DNA of 64,000 nt, taken from NCBI GenBank assembly GCA_011170285.1, contig DUEE01000014.1, forward strand, positions 79,062 to 143,061, in the 5' to 3' direction. Below are positions 9,360 through 18,665 of this stretch, in pieces (position 1 is the first letter of the stretch; each line of letters starts with the position of its first letter). Under the pieces are notes generated by a model. It saw only the letters and a program-made list of their open reading frames with translations. It was not told the DNA's origin and searched no databases. Both the position numbers and the translations under genes were made by a program. Source of the DNA: Dehalococcoidia bacterium (GTDB taxonomy: Bacteria > Chloroflexota > Dehalococcoidia > Dehalococcoidales > W498).

Positions 9360-10659
9360 GCCACGACTCCTTCAGGCTATGCTTGACGCCTTCAGCTTAC
9401 CCGACCTGAGGCGTCGGATTCTCCTTACCCTGGGTATCCTGGTGGTCTTCCGTTTCGTGGCTCATGTGCCTCTCCCCGGGGTAGATCCTGAGGCCCTGCA
9501 ACAGGTATTTGAGAAGGTCCCTATGCTGGGTATGCTTGACATGTTTAGTGGTGGTGCCTTAAGGCGGCTTAGTGTAGCCGCTATGGGGGTTTATCCCTAC
9601 ATAACATCTTCAATTATTATGCAGCTACTGGTGCCTATTGTGCCGCGGTTAAGAGCTCTTTCCCAGGAGGGAGAGGCTGGGAGGAATACCATTAATCGGA
9701 TTACCCATTGGGCGGTGGTTCCCTTGGCTGGTCTTCAGGGTTATGGTCAGTTAATCTGGCTCCAGCGTGAGGGTGTGGTTGGTGGTGCTGCCGCGCTACC
9801 GATGGCAACTATGGTCATATCAATGATAGCTGGTACCATGTTCTGTATCTGGCTAGGTGAGCTTATTACTGAATACGGAATTGGCAATGGTATATCTATA
9901 ATAATCTTTGGTGGTATTGTGGCCGGTTTCTGGGAAACGGCTGGTCAGGGCGGCATTGAGGCGGCAACAAATCTTGGCGGCTTGATGATATATCTCCTCA
10001 TAGCCTTAGCCACCGTTGTCTTCATAGTTATTTTTACGGAGGCTCACCGCCGTATCCCGGTTCAATATGCCCGTAGCGTGGTTCGCGGTGGTCGTATGTA
10101 TAAACAATCAGGCTCAACCCACATCCCACTGCGAGTAAACACAGCGGGAATGATACCTCTCATCTTTGCTATGTCGCTGATGCTGTTTCCTGGTATTATA
10201 GCTAGTTATTTTGCCAATCCCGCCGGAGCTGACCCCAATTTGGCTAATCATATTATGAGCCTGTTTAATCCTAATGCGATGTTACCTATGGGCTTATTTT
10301 ACTGGGGAATGTTTTTTGTGATGGTGATTGCCTTTGCCTTCTTTTATACTATGGTGATTTTTGAGCAGCAGGATTTACCCGGTGTTTTACAGCGGCAGGG
10401 GGGATTTGTCCCTGGGATTCAACCAGGGAAACACACCGCTAATTACCTTAATCAGGTCATTAGCCGTATTACCTGGGGAGGTGCTCTTTTCTTAGCCTTG
10501 GTGGCGATAATGCCATTCGCCGCTCGAGAGATTGGCAATGTTCAGGTAATCCAGCTATCTAGCATGGGTTTGCTTATTGTGGTTGGTGTTGCTTTGGATA
10601 CTATGAAGCAGGTGGAGTCGCAACTGGTAATGCGGCGCTATGAGGGCTTTATTAAATAA
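9340..10659 (+). CDS. secY: Protein translocase subunit SecY
   Basis: Channel subunit of the Sec translocon in the inner membrane. The protein is strongly hydrophobic with about ten membrane segments. The [15 protein letters not shown] plug/TM2 region, [12 protein letters not shown], the cytoplasmic loop [12 protein letters not shown] and the [11 protein letters not shown] stretch are conserved. The ORF track starts at 9304, inside rplO; the ATG at 9340 lies 9 bases after GGTGGAGG and is preferred (439 residues), though the ATG at 9379 is possible. It sits in the usual rplO-secY-adk order. Confidence 0.97.
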   Translation: MRPRQARPRLLQAMLDAFSLPDLRRRILLTLGILVVFRFVAHVPLPGVDPEALQQVFEKVPMLGMLDMFSGGALRRLSVAAMGVYPYITSSIIMQLLVPIVPRLRALSQEGEAGRNTINRITHWAVVPLAGLQGYGQLIWLQREGVVGGAAALPMATMVISMIAGTMFCIWLGELITEYGIGNGISIIIFGGIVAGFWETAGQGGIEAATNLGGLMIYLLIALATVVFIVIFTEAHRRIPVQYARSVVRGGRMYKQSGSTHIPLRVNTAGMIPLIFAMSLMLFPGIIASYFANPAGADPNLANHIMSLFNPNAMLPMGLFYWGMFFVMVIAFAFFYTMVIFEQQDLPGVLQRQGGFVPGIQPGKHTANYLNQVISRITWGGALFLALVAIMPFAAREIGNVQVIQLSSMGLLIVVGVALDTMKQVESQLVMRRYEGFIK

Positions 10660-10667
10660 GGTGAAAG

Positions 10668-11330
10668 GTGTATATTGTTTTTCTAGGTGCCCCTGGTGCG
10701 GGTAAAGGAACTCAGGCAGCTACTGTAGCTCAGGAGCTGAAATTAGTACATATCGCTTCTGGAGACCTGTTTAGGCAGGCAATAGAGCAAGGCACTGAGT
10801 TAGGATTGAGAGCCAAGTCTTATATGGAAAGGGGAATACTGGTACCTGACTCAATTTCGATAGGAATGGTTTTGGGGCGTATATCGGCTCCGGATTGTGA
10901 AGGTGGGGTAATCCTTGATGGTTTTCCCCGCAATCTCAAGCAGGCTGAGGCACTGGATGAAATCCTAGCCAAACAGGCTAAAACTATAGATAGGGCGGTA
11001 TATATTCTGGTCTCTGAACGGGAGCTGCTAATGCGACTTAGCCGGCGCTGGATTTGTCGTAATTGTCAGACACCGTATCATACCATAAACTCCCCGCCTA
11101 AGGTTTGGGGTAAGTGTGACCGGTGCGGCGGTGAGCTATATCAGCGCCCTGATGATACCGTTGACAAAGCTAAAAAGCGGCTTGAGGTTTACTTGAATGA
11201 GACGGCTCCTCTCATTGATTATTATGCTGGGGCAGGTAAGCTATTGGAGGTAGATGGGGAGGGAAGTATAGATGAGGTGAGTTGGAGAATCATCACCGCC
11301 CTTGGTAAAGGCGAGTTTATTGCTAGGTGA
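10668..11330 (+). CDS. adk: Adenylate kinase, zinc-lid type
   Basis: Catalyses ATP + AMP = 2 ADP in the cytoplasm. The P-loop GAPGAGKGT is at residues 7-15, SGDLFR is the AMP site, and DGFPRN follows. The LID carries CRNC...CDRC, the four-cysteine zinc form. It has 220 residues, the long type with a full lid. It starts with GTG and follows secY by 8 bases, the common secY-adk-map order. The stop is 4 bases before the map ATG. Confidence 0.98.
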   Translation: MYIVFLGAPGAGKGTQAATVAQELKLVHIASGDLFRQAIEQGTELGLRAKSYMERGILVPDSISIGMVLGRISAPDCEGGVILDGFPRNLKQAEALDEILAKQAKTIDRAVYILVSERELLMRLSRRWICRNCQTPYHTINSPPKVWGKCDRCGGELYQRPDDTVDKAKKRLEVYLNETAPLIDYYAGAGKLLEVDGEGSIDEVSWRIITALGKGEFIAR

Positions 11331-11334
11331 GTAT

Positions 11335-12084
11335 ATGAGTATAATTATCAAATCTGATAGAGAGATTGCTGTTATGCGGCAGGCAGGTAGAATTGTGGCC
11401 ACTGTACTGGAACTGCTTAAGGGGCAACTGAGACCAGGGATGAAAACTAAGGAGTTAGATGTTATTGCGGTTAGAGAGCTAGAAAAGCTGGGAGCCAAGT
11501 CTTCATCTAAAGGATACCATGGCTTCCCAGCTAATATCTGCATATCTGTGAATGATGAGATAGTACACGGAATTCCAGGGGAACGGATATTATATGAGGG
11601 TGACATTGTATCTCTTGACCTAGTAGCAAATATCAATGGTTTTCATGGTGACGCTGCGATAACAGTAGGTATCGGTGAGGTTAGCCCACAGGCTAAAGAG
11701 CTTATGGAAACTACTGAAGGTGCCCTAAAGGTTGGCATTGCTGCTGCTTATCCCGGTGCCAGATTAGGTGATATTTCGGCTACCATTCAGAATTATGCTG
11801 AGTCAAGGGGCTACTCAGTAGTCCGTGAGTATACCGGGCACGGTATTGGTCGAGAGATGCATGAGGAACCTTCAATACCTAATTTTGGCCTACCAGGCTC
11901 GGGACCAGTGCTAAGAAAGGGTATGACCCTTGCCCTTGAACCTATGGTGAATATTGGTGACTGGCATACTAGGCTTGGAGATGACCGCTGGACGGTGTTT
12001 ACCGCTGATGGGGGTCTCTCGGCTCACTTTGAAAATACCATTGCCATTACTAATGCTGGACCAGAGGTACTTACCACTGTGTAA
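11335..12084 (+). CDS. map: Methionine aminopeptidase, type I
   Basis: Removes the initiator methionine from nascent proteins. The ORF track begins inside adk at 11302; the ATG at 11335 gives the normal N-terminus MSIIIKSDREIAVMRQAGRI (249 residues). Metal ligands of the pita-bread fold are visible: D in NGFHGDAAI, H in GHGIGREMHEEP and E in LALEPMV. The substrate-pocket histidine lies in YHGFPANICIS. It lacks the N-terminal zinc or SH3-binding extensions of longer forms. Confidence 0.97.
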   Translation: MSIIIKSDREIAVMRQAGRIVATVLELLKGQLRPGMKTKELDVIAVRELEKLGAKSSSKGYHGFPANICISVNDEIVHGIPGERILYEGDIVSLDLVANINGFHGDAAITVGIGEVSPQAKELMETTEGALKVGIAAAYPGARLGDISATIQNYAESRGYSVVREYTGHGIGREMHEEPSIPNFGLPGSGPVLRKGMTLALEPMVNIGDWHTRLGDDRWTVFTADGGLSAHFENTIAITNAGPEVLTTV

Positions 12085-12096
12085 AGAAGAAGGTTT

Positions 12097-12315
12097 ATGA
12101 CTAAGAAGGAAACCATTGAAGTAGAGGGGACAGTAGTTGAACCTTTGCCTAATGCCATGTTTCGTGTTGAGTTACCCACTGGGCATAAGGTATTAGCTCA
12201 CATTTCGGGGAAGATAAGATTGCATTATATTAAAATTTTATCCGGTGACAAGGTGCTGATAGAGCTTTCCCCCTATGACCTGAGTCGAGGGAGGATTACA
12301 TATCGGTTTAAATAG
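12097..12315 (+). CDS. infA: Translation initiation factor IF-1
   Basis: Single S1/OB-fold protein that occupies the A site during initiation. It has 72 residues, exact family size. [32 protein letters not shown] and [13 protein letters not shown] are the diagnostic stretches. An AGAAGG site precedes the ATG. It lies in the standard map-infA-rpmJ order. Confidence 0.98.
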   Translation: MTKKETIEVEGTVVEPLPNAMFRVELPTGHKVLAHISGKIRLHYIKILSGDKVLIELSPYDLSRGRITYRFK

Positions 12316-12327
12316 AGAGGGCTAATT

Positions 12328-12441
12328 ATGAAGGTGAAAGCTTCGGTTAAGGTTAGATGCGAAAAATGCAAGGTGGTAAGGCGGCACGGGGTGATTAGGA
12401 TTATTTGTTCCAACCCTAGGCACAAGCAGCGACAAGGCTAA
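12328..12441 (+). CDS. rpmJ: 50S ribosomal protein L36, zinc type
   Basis: Too short for the ORF track. Translating from the ATG at 12328 gives a 37-residue protein, [15 protein letters not shown] followed by VVRRHG and ending [11 protein letters not shown]. The CxxC pair, a further cysteine and a histidine form the zinc ribbon of C+ type L36. It lies between infA and rpsM, the conserved location, and is needed for 23S folding near the 5S site. Confidence 0.97.
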   Translation: MKVKASVKVRCEKCKVVRRHGVIRIICSNPRHKQRQG

Positions 12442-12468
12442 ATTTTTCTTATTAGTAAGGAGGACTAG

Positions 12469-12858
12469 ATGGCGCGTATAGCCGGGGTAGATATACCTAA
12501 AAATAAGCGAATCTTGATAGCTCTCCAGTATATCTATGGCATTGGTGCCACTCGGAGCCAGAGGATTCTAGCTCAGACTGGTATCAATTCTTCTACTAAG
12601 ACGAGCGATCTGATTGAAGAAGAGGTTAATCGTCTACGAGAAGTGATTGACCGAGAGTATAGGGTTGAGGGTGAACTTAGAAAAGAGGTTAATCTTAATA
12701 TTAGGCGTCTGGTTGAGATTGGTAGCTATCGGGGTACCAGGTATCGTCGTAGCTTACCGCTTAGGGGGCAGCGAACGCGAACCAATGCTCGCACCAAGCG
12801 TGGTCCTCGTAAGACTATAGCCGGTAGAGGGCAGAGGCGTGGCGTGACTAAGAAATAA
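12469..12858 (+). CDS. rpsM: 30S ribosomal protein S13
   Basis: Head protein that contacts the P-site tRNA and bridges to the large subunit. It has 129 residues. [15 protein letters not shown], the [14 protein letters not shown] helix-hairpin-helix and the C-terminal [19 protein letters not shown] tail are conserved. AAGGAGG sits 6 bases before the ATG. It opens the alpha-operon part (S13-S11-S4-alpha-L17). Confidence 0.99.
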   Translation: MARIAGVDIPKNKRILIALQYIYGIGATRSQRILAQTGINSSTKTSDLIEEEVNRLREVIDREYRVEGELRKEVNLNIRRLVEIGSYRGTRYRRSLPLRGQRTRTNARTKRGPRKTIAGRGQRRGVTKK

Positions 12859-12891
12859 CTTAACATAATATATAGTATTTAGGAGATTACA

Positions 12892-13278
12892 ATGCCACAA
12901 AAAAAACGAGCCAGAAAACGGGAACGCAAGTCTATCCCTGTAGGCAGAGCCTATATCCAATCCACTTTTAATAATACCATAGTGACTCTTACCGATCCTC
13001 AAGGAAATGTTATCGCCTGGGGAAGCTCAGGGACAGCTGGGTTCAAAGGCTCGCGTAAAGGCACTCCCTATGCTGCTCAATTAGCAGCTCGTGATGCGGC
13101 ACACAAAGCTATGGAGCATGGCTTACGCCAGGTAGAGGTTTATGTTAGAGGTCCAGGCAGTGGGCGTGAAGCAGCTATTCGTTCCCTACAAAGCTCAGGA
13201 CTCTATATTACCCGCATTAGGGATGTGACTCCCATTCCCCATAATGGTTGTCGTCCGCCAAAAAGAAGACGCGTGTAG
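12892..13278 (+). CDS. rpsK: 30S ribosomal protein S11
   Basis: Platform protein next to the E-site codon. It has 128 residues. [34 protein letters not shown] and the C-terminal [18 protein letters not shown] are family hallmarks. An AGGAG site precedes the ATG after a 33-base gap from rpsM that contains only AT-rich sequence. Confidence 0.99.
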   Translation: MPQKKRARKRERKSIPVGRAYIQSTFNNTIVTLTDPQGNVIAWGSSGTAGFKGSRKGTPYAAQLAARDAAHKAMEHGLRQVEVYVRGPGSGREAAIRSLQSSGLYITRIRDVTPIPHNGCRPPKRRRV

Positions 13279-13287
13279 GAGAGAAAA

Positions 13288-13914
13288 ATGGCAAGGTACA
13301 CAGGAGCAGTTTGTCGATTATGCCGGCGTAGTGGCGAGAAGTTGATGCTTAAAGGTGGCCGGTGTTTTACCTCTAAATGTGCGATGGACAAGCGAGGGAA
13401 ACCGCCGGGACAGCAGCCTACTCAGCGCCGTCGGATTTCCGACCGTGCAGTACAGCTTCGGGAGAAGCAAAAAGCCCGCTATACTTATGGAATTCTGGAG
13501 CGGCAGTTTAAGCGTTTCTTTGCTAAAGCCGAAAAGCAGTCAGGCATCACCGGCGAAAACCTGCTGGTATTGTTGGAGATGCGGCTTGATAATGTTGTAT
13601 ACCGTTTAGGCTTTGCTGACTCCCGGGCTCAAGCTCGTCAGCTAGTTCGACATGGACATATTATACTAAATGGGCACAAGACTGATATACCCTCTTGTTT
13701 AGTTAAGGAAGGTGATACCATTAATTGGAAACCAGAAAATACCAAAAGCGAGTATTATCAACAACTGGTTCAAACTATAGAGGCTAAGTCGGTATCGGGT
13801 TGGTTGAGCCTGGATAGGCAGAATATTATTGGTCGGGTTTTATCTCTGCCTACCCCTGATGACATTGATGCTAAATTTGATGGCAAGAGCATAGTTGAGT
13901 TCTATTCCAGATAA
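13288..13914 (+). CDS. rpsD: 30S ribosomal protein S4, zinc type
   Basis: Primary 16S 5'-domain binder, fidelity protein and, in E. coli, repressor of the alpha operon. It has 208 residues. The N-terminus [14 protein letters not shown] with further cysteines in CFTSKC makes the four-cysteine zinc form. The S4 RNA-binding domain [27 protein letters not shown] is intact at about residues 95-125. It starts 9 bases after rpsK. Confidence 0.98.
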   Translation: MARYTGAVCRLCRRSGEKLMLKGGRCFTSKCAMDKRGKPPGQQPTQRRRISDRAVQLREKQKARYTYGILERQFKRFFAKAEKQSGITGENLLVLLEMRLDNVVYRLGFADSRAQARQLVRHGHIILNGHKTDIPSCLVKEGDTINWKPENTKSEYYQQLVQTIEAKSVSGWLSLDRQNIIGRVLSLPTPDDIDAKFDGKSIVEFYSR

Positions 13915-13937
13915 GGTAATTAAAAGGAGGTAGTCTT

Positions 13938-14894
13938 TTGTCTGGTTTGGCAATACCTGAGATTGAGTGTGTCGAAGACAAGGGTAACTTTGGGAGCTTT
14001 GTGGCTAAGCCTCTGAGAAGGGGCTTTGGTGTTACCCTTGGTAATGCTTTACGTCGAGTTTTGCTTAGTTATCTTCCAGGGGCAGCTGTGACTCAGGTTA
14101 AGATTGAGGGGATTCAGCATGAATTCTCTGCTATCCCTTATATAAAGGAAGATACCACGGATTTTTTACTCAATGTTAAAGCATTAAGGTTAAAGTCCCT
14201 TTCAGGTCAACCAGGTAAGTTAACTCTGGATGTGAAAGGGGAGGGGCAAGTTTGCGCTGCTGACATTAAGCCCTCAACTGATTTTGAGGTGGTGAACCCT
14301 GAGCTTTATTTAGCCACCTTAGATTCAGATGAAGCTAGCCTTTCTGTAGAGTTTGATGTGGAATTGGGTGAAGGCTATAGGCGGGCTGAGCCTGGTGATA
14401 ATCTACCCATAGGAGTGATTCCAATGGATGCCGTTTTTACCCCAATACGCAAGGTTGACTTTACCGTTGAGCCAATTCATATTGGTCGTGAGACTAGTCG
14501 TGAGCGGTTGTGCCTAGAAGTATGGACAGACGGCACTATATCACCGGTAGATGCAATCAGCGGCAGTGCCAGCATTCTAGTGGAGCAATTATCAGCTTTT
14601 GTTGATTATGCTAGTATATCGCGGATGGAGGCAGATAAGCTTATTCGCTTACCTATTTCTAACGAGCAGTATAATATACCCGTGGACCAATTAAAGCTAT
14701 CAATGCGTACCATGAATTGCTTGCGGCGTGGTGGTATCACTACCGTGGGCGAAGTCATAAGCAGGGGGGATAAGGGGTTGCTTTCACTACGGAACTTTGG
14801 GCAGAAGTCTAAACGAGAGATAGAAGATTGCCTCAACGCATTGGGACTATCTCTTACCCCTCAGGTTGAGGAAAGGACAGAGGATGAGGCATAA
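13938..14894 (+). CDS. rpoA: RNA polymerase subunit alpha
   Basis: Dimerising scaffold of RNA polymerase and contact for activators and UP elements. It has 318 residues with both domains. The N-terminal part includes [23 protein letters not shown]; the C-terminal domain shows [16 protein letters not shown] and [16 protein letters not shown]. It begins with TTG, 8 bases after a strong AAAGGAGG site. The 3' end overlaps rplQ by 11 bases. Confidence 0.99.
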   Translation: MSGLAIPEIECVEDKGNFGSFVAKPLRRGFGVTLGNALRRVLLSYLPGAAVTQVKIEGIQHEFSAIPYIKEDTTDFLLNVKALRLKSLSGQPGKLTLDVKGEGQVCAADIKPSTDFEVVNPELYLATLDSDEASLSVEFDVELGEGYRRAEPGDNLPIGVIPMDAVFTPIRKVDFTVEPIHIGRETSRERLCLEVWTDGTISPVDAISGSASILVEQLSAFVDYASISRMEADKLIRLPISNEQYNIPVDQLKLSMRTMNCLRRGGITTVGEVISRGDKGLLSLRNFGQKSKREIEDCLNALGLSLTPQVEERTEDEA

Positions 14895-15237
14895 AGTAGC
14901 TGGTAGAAAGTTAGGTAGGGATTCAGGTCACCGGAGGGCGTTGTATCGTAACTTGGTGACTGACCTTCTTAACTATGAGAAAATAACTACCACCGAGGCC
15001 AAGGCCAAGGAAGTGCGTGGCTTGGCTGAGCGAATGATCACATTTGGTAAGGAGGGTGGACTTCCTTCCCGTCACAGGGCGCTGTCATTTATTTTAGATA
15101 AAAAAGTGACCGCCAAAGTATTTAGTGATCTCGCCTCAAGGTATGCTGAGCGTCCTGGTGGGTATACCCGCATTATTAAATTGGGACCCAGATTGGGTGA
15201 TGGGGCTCCTATGGTTCGGCTTGAGTTGGTAGAGTGA
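14884..15237 (+). CDS. rplQ: 50S ribosomal protein L17
   Basis: Protein near the tunnel exit. The ORF track starts at 14866 inside rpoA; the ATG at 14884 gives the family start [24 protein letters not shown] (117 residues) with AGGACAGAGG upstream. The [18 protein letters not shown] helix and the C-terminal [19 protein letters not shown] motif are conserved. It is the last alpha-operon gene, followed by truA, rplM and rpsI. Confidence 0.98.
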   Translation: MRHKVAGRKLGRDSGHRRALYRNLVTDLLNYEKITTTEAKAKEVRGLAERMITFGKEGGLPSRHRALSFILDKKVTAKVFSDLASRYAERPGGYTRIIKLGPRLGDGAPMVRLELVE

Positions 15238-15250
15238 CGGGGATACAGGG

Positions 15251-16027
15251 TTGATAAACAGACTTAGCAAAATTGTATTAATTATGGAATATGATGGTAC
15301 TCATTACCACGGCTTCCAGTTGCAGGCTGATCTGCCTACTATTCAAGGGGAGACTGAGAAAGCCCTGTGCAAGCTTACAGGAGAGAGAATTCGGGTGATG
15401 GCAGCTAGCCGAACCGATGCCGGGGTTCATGCTAGAGGACAGGTGATTAGTTTCAAGGCTATGCCGTCCCTGTCCCTATCGGTATTTATTACCGGTTTAA
15501 ACTACTATTTACCTGGGGATATTGTGGTTAAGGCGGCGCATAGAGGAGATGATTCTTTTAATGTTAGGCGTGATGCTCTTAGCCGGGAATATAATTACTA
15601 TATATTAAATAGCTTGACCCGGTCACCAATAAGGAATGGTTTTTCTTACCGTGTTGCTGGTCATCTGAATATTGGGGCTATGAATCAGGCGTGTCAATCT
15701 CTTATTGGTGAGCATGACTTTGCCTCTTTTATAACTTGCCTTGGAGTTGATATAAGGAGCACGGTGCGGAGTGTGTATAGAGCAGAAATAGAGAAGGATG
15801 GGGAATTGGTTGTTTTTAATATAGCCGCTAACTCCTTTTTACCTCATCAAGTGCGCAATACAGCAGGTGCCCTAATCAAAGTGGGCAGGGAAAAGATGAC
15901 TGTTGACGAATTTTATAGTATGGTTGAAGATAAGAAACCAGGCTTGGCTGGTCCAACGGCTCCTGCCTGTGGGCTATGCCTTATGGGGGTTAATTATCCA
16001 CGATCTTTTGGAGAAGAGGTGCAATGA
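15251..16027 (+). CDS. truA: tRNA pseudouridine(38-40) synthase TruA
   Basis: Makes pseudouridine at positions 38-40 of the tRNA anticodon stem. It has 258 residues. The catalytic aspartate is in the [14 protein letters not shown] motif; [12 protein letters not shown] near the N-terminus and [14 protein letters not shown] near the C-terminus are conserved. It begins with TTG after CAGGG and overlaps the rplM start by 4 bases (ATGA). Its position between rplQ and rplM is common in Gram-positives and Chloroflexota. Confidence 0.97.
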   Translation: MINRLSKIVLIMEYDGTHYHGFQLQADLPTIQGETEKALCKLTGERIRVMAASRTDAGVHARGQVISFKAMPSLSLSVFITGLNYYLPGDIVVKAAHRGDDSFNVRRDALSREYNYYILNSLTRSPIRNGFSYRVAGHLNIGAMNQACQSLIGEHDFASFITCLGVDIRSTVRSVYRAEIEKDGELVVFNIAANSFLPHQVRNTAGALIKVGREKMTVDEFYSMVEDKKPGLAGPTAPACGLCLMGVNYPRSFGEEVQ

Positions 16028-16479
16028 AAACCTATAGCACTAAGGCGTCTGATATTAAGCATGAGTGGCATGTTATTGATGCTTCGGGTGAGGTCTTAGG
16101 CAAGCTAGCCACTCGAGTAGCTACCTTACTTATGGGTAAGCACAAACCAATATTCAGTCGTAATCTGGATACGGGCGACTTTGTCATCGTTATCAATGCT
16201 GATAAGGTGTGTGTGACCGGCAATAAAGCTAAGCAGAAGGTCTATTATAGACATTCTGGGTATCCTGGCGGGTTAAAAAGTATTAGTTTAGACAAAATGA
16301 TGGAGGCTAATCCTGAGCAAGTTGTTAAACATGCTGTCAAGGGTATGTTGCCTCACAATCGGCTGGGTGCCAAGATGATGAAAAAAGTCAGGGTCTATGT
16401 CGGTGATACCCATCCCCACTTGGCTCAAGTGAATGCTAGTCCCAGGAGGGCAGTTTTAGAGGATGAGGGAAGGGGATAG
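16024..16479 (+). CDS. rplM: 50S ribosomal protein L13
   Basis: Early assembly protein of the large subunit. It has 151 residues. The [42 protein letters not shown] and [19 protein letters not shown] segments are standard. It is translationally coupled to truA by an ATGA overlap, and rpsI starts 1-2 bases after the stop. Confidence 0.98.
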   Translation: MKTYSTKASDIKHEWHVIDASGEVLGKLATRVATLLMGKHKPIFSRNLDTGDFVIVINADKVCVTGNKAKQKVYYRHSGYPGGLKSISLDKMMEANPEQVVKHAVKGMLPHNRLGAKMMKKVRVYVGDTHPHLAQVNASPRRAVLEDEGRG

Positions 16480-16480
16480 G

Positions 16481-16882
16481 ATGCAAATGGAAAAGCAAGC
16501 TTATTTCTATGGAACAGGCAGACGCAAAACGGCTGTGGCTCGAGTAAGGCTCTTACCAGGTAATGGTGATATTATCATAAATGGTGTTCCCTATGAGGAG
16601 CTGTTCCCCCGCTTTGAGCACCGCCGGACAATACTGCAACCTCTTTTGGTTACTGATTGCGTCACCAAGTATAATGCTGTAGTCAAGGTAACAGGGAGTG
16701 GTATATCGGGGCAGAGTGGCGCTGTTTCTCACGGTATCGCTCGAGCCCTGATAAGAGCTGATGAAAGCCTTAGGTCTATACTGCGGCGTTACGGATTGCT
16801 TACTCGGGACGCTCGGGCAAAAGAGAGGAAAAAGTACGGTCTCAAGCGAGCTCGCAAGGCACCTCAATATACTAAACGGTAA
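16481..16882 (+). CDS. rpsI: 30S ribosomal protein S9
   Basis: Head protein whose C-terminal arginine reaches the P-site tRNA anticodon. The ORF track starts at 16463 inside rplM; the ATG at 16481 (GAGGGAAGGGGATAGG upstream) is preferred, and the ATG at 16487 is also possible. YFYGTGRRKTAVARVRLLPG and the C-terminus RKAPQYTKR are diagnostic. It is the last gene of the translation operon. The 160 bases that follow show no convincing terminator, so read-through into the sirtuin cannot be excluded. Confidence 0.97.
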   Translation: MQMEKQAYFYGTGRRKTAVARVRLLPGNGDIIINGVPYEELFPRFEHRRTILQPLLVTDCVTKYNAVVKVTGSGISGQSGAVSHGIARALIRADESLRSILRRYGLLTRDARAKERKKYGLKRARKAPQYTKR

Positions 16883-17042
16883 AGTGCTTGGCGTGGGCAA
16901 AAAGAATCCAAATAAACTACCACCGAACCGGTATTGCCTTAATCTATTTTGTGTACTCCCTGTAGTCACCGGTTACTCTTTGGGTAACATATTTTATAAG
17001 TCAATTCCTTCCTGACTCTAGTAGCAAACAGGGAGAAAGCTT

Positions 17043-17834
17043 GTGGAGAAACCTGCGTTAGACAGCCTTATTGATAGAGTGGCTGACCTAATCATTAACG
17101 CTGGGAGAATAGTGGTCTTCACCGGTGCCGGGGTGAGTACCGAATCCGGGATTCCCGATTTTCGCAGCCCTGGTGGAATCTGGGACAGGTTTGACCCGGA
17201 TGATTTTACCTATCACAAGTTCGTTAGCCACCCTGAAACCAGGCGAAAGCAATGGCAGATGCTTGGGCAGGGGGTTCTAACCACCAAGGCTGAGCCAAAT
17301 CCTGCCCACTACGCCATTGCTGAGCTGGATAGATTAGGTAAGCTGGATTGTGTTATTACCCAAAATGTCGACAGTCTTCACCAAAAGGCAGGGGTTCCTC
17401 AGGACAAGGTATTTGAGCTACACGGTAATATGCAGTGGGCGAAATGCCTGAGATGTGGTAGGAGTTATCCTTTTGAATATATTAAAGCCAGGCTGGACGA
17501 AGGCGAGGAAATCCCTGACTGTGAAGCTTGCCACGGTATCCTGAAACCGGCTGCTGTTTTTTTCGGTGAGCCATTACCAGCCAAGGTGTTAGAGGAGGCT
17601 ACCTCACGCTCATACAATTCTGACCTATTTATCGTAATTGGCTCGACCCTGGTTATTTATCCTGCTGCCTATATGCCAATATATGCTGTTCGTTCCGGTG
17701 CTAAGTTAGTCATTATTAACCTTAGTTCCACCCCTATGGATATGGAAGCTACAGTTTTGATTAGGGCTAAGGCTGGGGAAGTAATGCTAAAAGTAATACA
17801 ACGGGTGAGACAGGAAATCAGCAACCACTTCTAA
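17043..17834 (+). CDS. Sirtuin, NAD-dependent protein deacylase
   Basis: Sir2/CobB family enzyme that removes acyl groups from lysines using NAD+. The NAD-binding GAGVSTESGIPDFR motif is at about residues 28-41, ITQNVDSLHQKAG follows, and the catalytic histidine is in FELHGNM. The zinc site is CLRC...CEAC. It has 263 residues with GTG start behind CAGGGAGAAAG. The SDR gene begins 22 bases downstream, so the two are probably one transcript. The acyl preference (acetyl or other) cannot be judged by eye. Confidence 0.94.
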   Translation: MEKPALDSLIDRVADLIINAGRIVVFTGAGVSTESGIPDFRSPGGIWDRFDPDDFTYHKFVSHPETRRKQWQMLGQGVLTTKAEPNPAHYAIAELDRLGKLDCVITQNVDSLHQKAGVPQDKVFELHGNMQWAKCLRCGRSYPFEYIKARLDEGEEIPDCEACHGILKPAAVFFGEPLPAKVLEEATSRSYNSDLFIVIGSTLVIYPAAYMPIYAVRSGAKLVIINLSSTPMDMEATVLIRAKAGEVMLKVIQRVRQEISNHF

Positions 17835-17856
17835 AAAATTGGGTAAGGAGTTAAGT

Positions 17857-18639
17857 ATGGGAAAATTAGACGGTAAGGTAGCCGTAATTACTGGGTCGGC
17901 TAGAGGGATAGGCAAAGCTGACGCCTTGCTGTTTGCTCAGGAGGGGGCATGTGTGGTAGTCAGTGATGTTGACCGGGAGCCTCTGGTGGCTACAGCAAAA
18001 GAGATAGAGGCTGCCGGGGGCAAGGTTGCCTGGTGTATTGCTGATGTAACCAAGCCAGAGGATACTGATAAGCTGATGGATACCGCCGTGGATATATTTG
18101 GGGACTTGAATATTTTGGTTAATAATGCCGGGATAGCCAGAGATGCGCTATTACATAAAATGACTGATACCCAATGGGATATGTGCCTGGACATTATTCT
18201 CAAGGGAACCTTTAATTGTGTTCGCTCCGCCGCCAAATATATGATGAAAAAGGGGCATGGCGGTAAGATTATCAATACCGCTTCGGTAATGGGTTTGATG
18301 GGTAATGTGGGACAGGTCAATTATACGGCGGCTAAGGCGGGTGTCATTGGACTTACCAAAACAGTAGCCAGAGAGTGGGCGAGATTTGGCGTAAACTGTA
18401 ACGCCATTGCCTATGGCTTCGTCCATACCAGATTTACTGCTGAGAAAGAGACCGGGGAGGAGGTTGCCGGTGAAAAAATGGGCATACCAAGGAAGGTTAG
18501 AGACAGGATGCTTCAAGAGATTGGTGGTAAGGCAATAACACCAGAGGATGCAGCCAAGCCAGCATTGTTTCTGGCCTCGGTTGATTCAGATTTTATCACC
18601 GGACATGTATTAAATGTGAGCGCCGGAATGTATATGTAA
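17857..18639 (+). CDS. SDR family oxidoreductase (FabG-like)
   Basis: Short-chain dehydrogenase/reductase with a Rossmann fold. The cofactor motif TGSARGIG is at the N-terminus, NNAG is at about residue 88, and the catalytic Ser...YTAAK set (NTASVMG, NYTAAKAG) is present, so it should be active. It resembles 3-oxoacyl-ACP or 3-hydroxyacyl-CoA reductases; which one is not decidable. The ORF track starts at a TTG at 17839, but the ATG at 17857 follows AAGGAG by 7 bases (260 residues). No other fatty-acid synthesis genes are beside it, so a role in beta-oxidation is equally possible. Confidence 0.9.
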   Translation: MGKLDGKVAVITGSARGIGKADALLFAQEGACVVVSDVDREPLVATAKEIEAAGGKVAWCIADVTKPEDTDKLMDTAVDIFGDLNILVNNAGIARDALLHKMTDTQWDMCLDIILKGTFNCVRSAAKYMMKKGHGGKIINTASVMGLMGNVGQVNYTAAKAGVIGLTKTVAREWARFGVNCNAIAYGFVHTRFTAEKETGEEVAGEKMGIPRKVRDRMLQEIGGKAITPEDAAKPALFLASVDSDFITGHVLNVSAGMYM

Positions 18640-18665
18640 CCAATTGAAGGCTTGGTTCAATATTC

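Noticed and set aside
16761-17015. 84-residue + ORF running from rpsI into the spacer
   Set aside because: Mostly an alternate frame of rpsI; the spacer part has no coding features.
18640-18665. Inverted repeat ATTGAA...TTCAAT between SDR and HdrD-like genes as terminator
   Set aside because: Only six AT-rich pairs and no T run; too weak to call.
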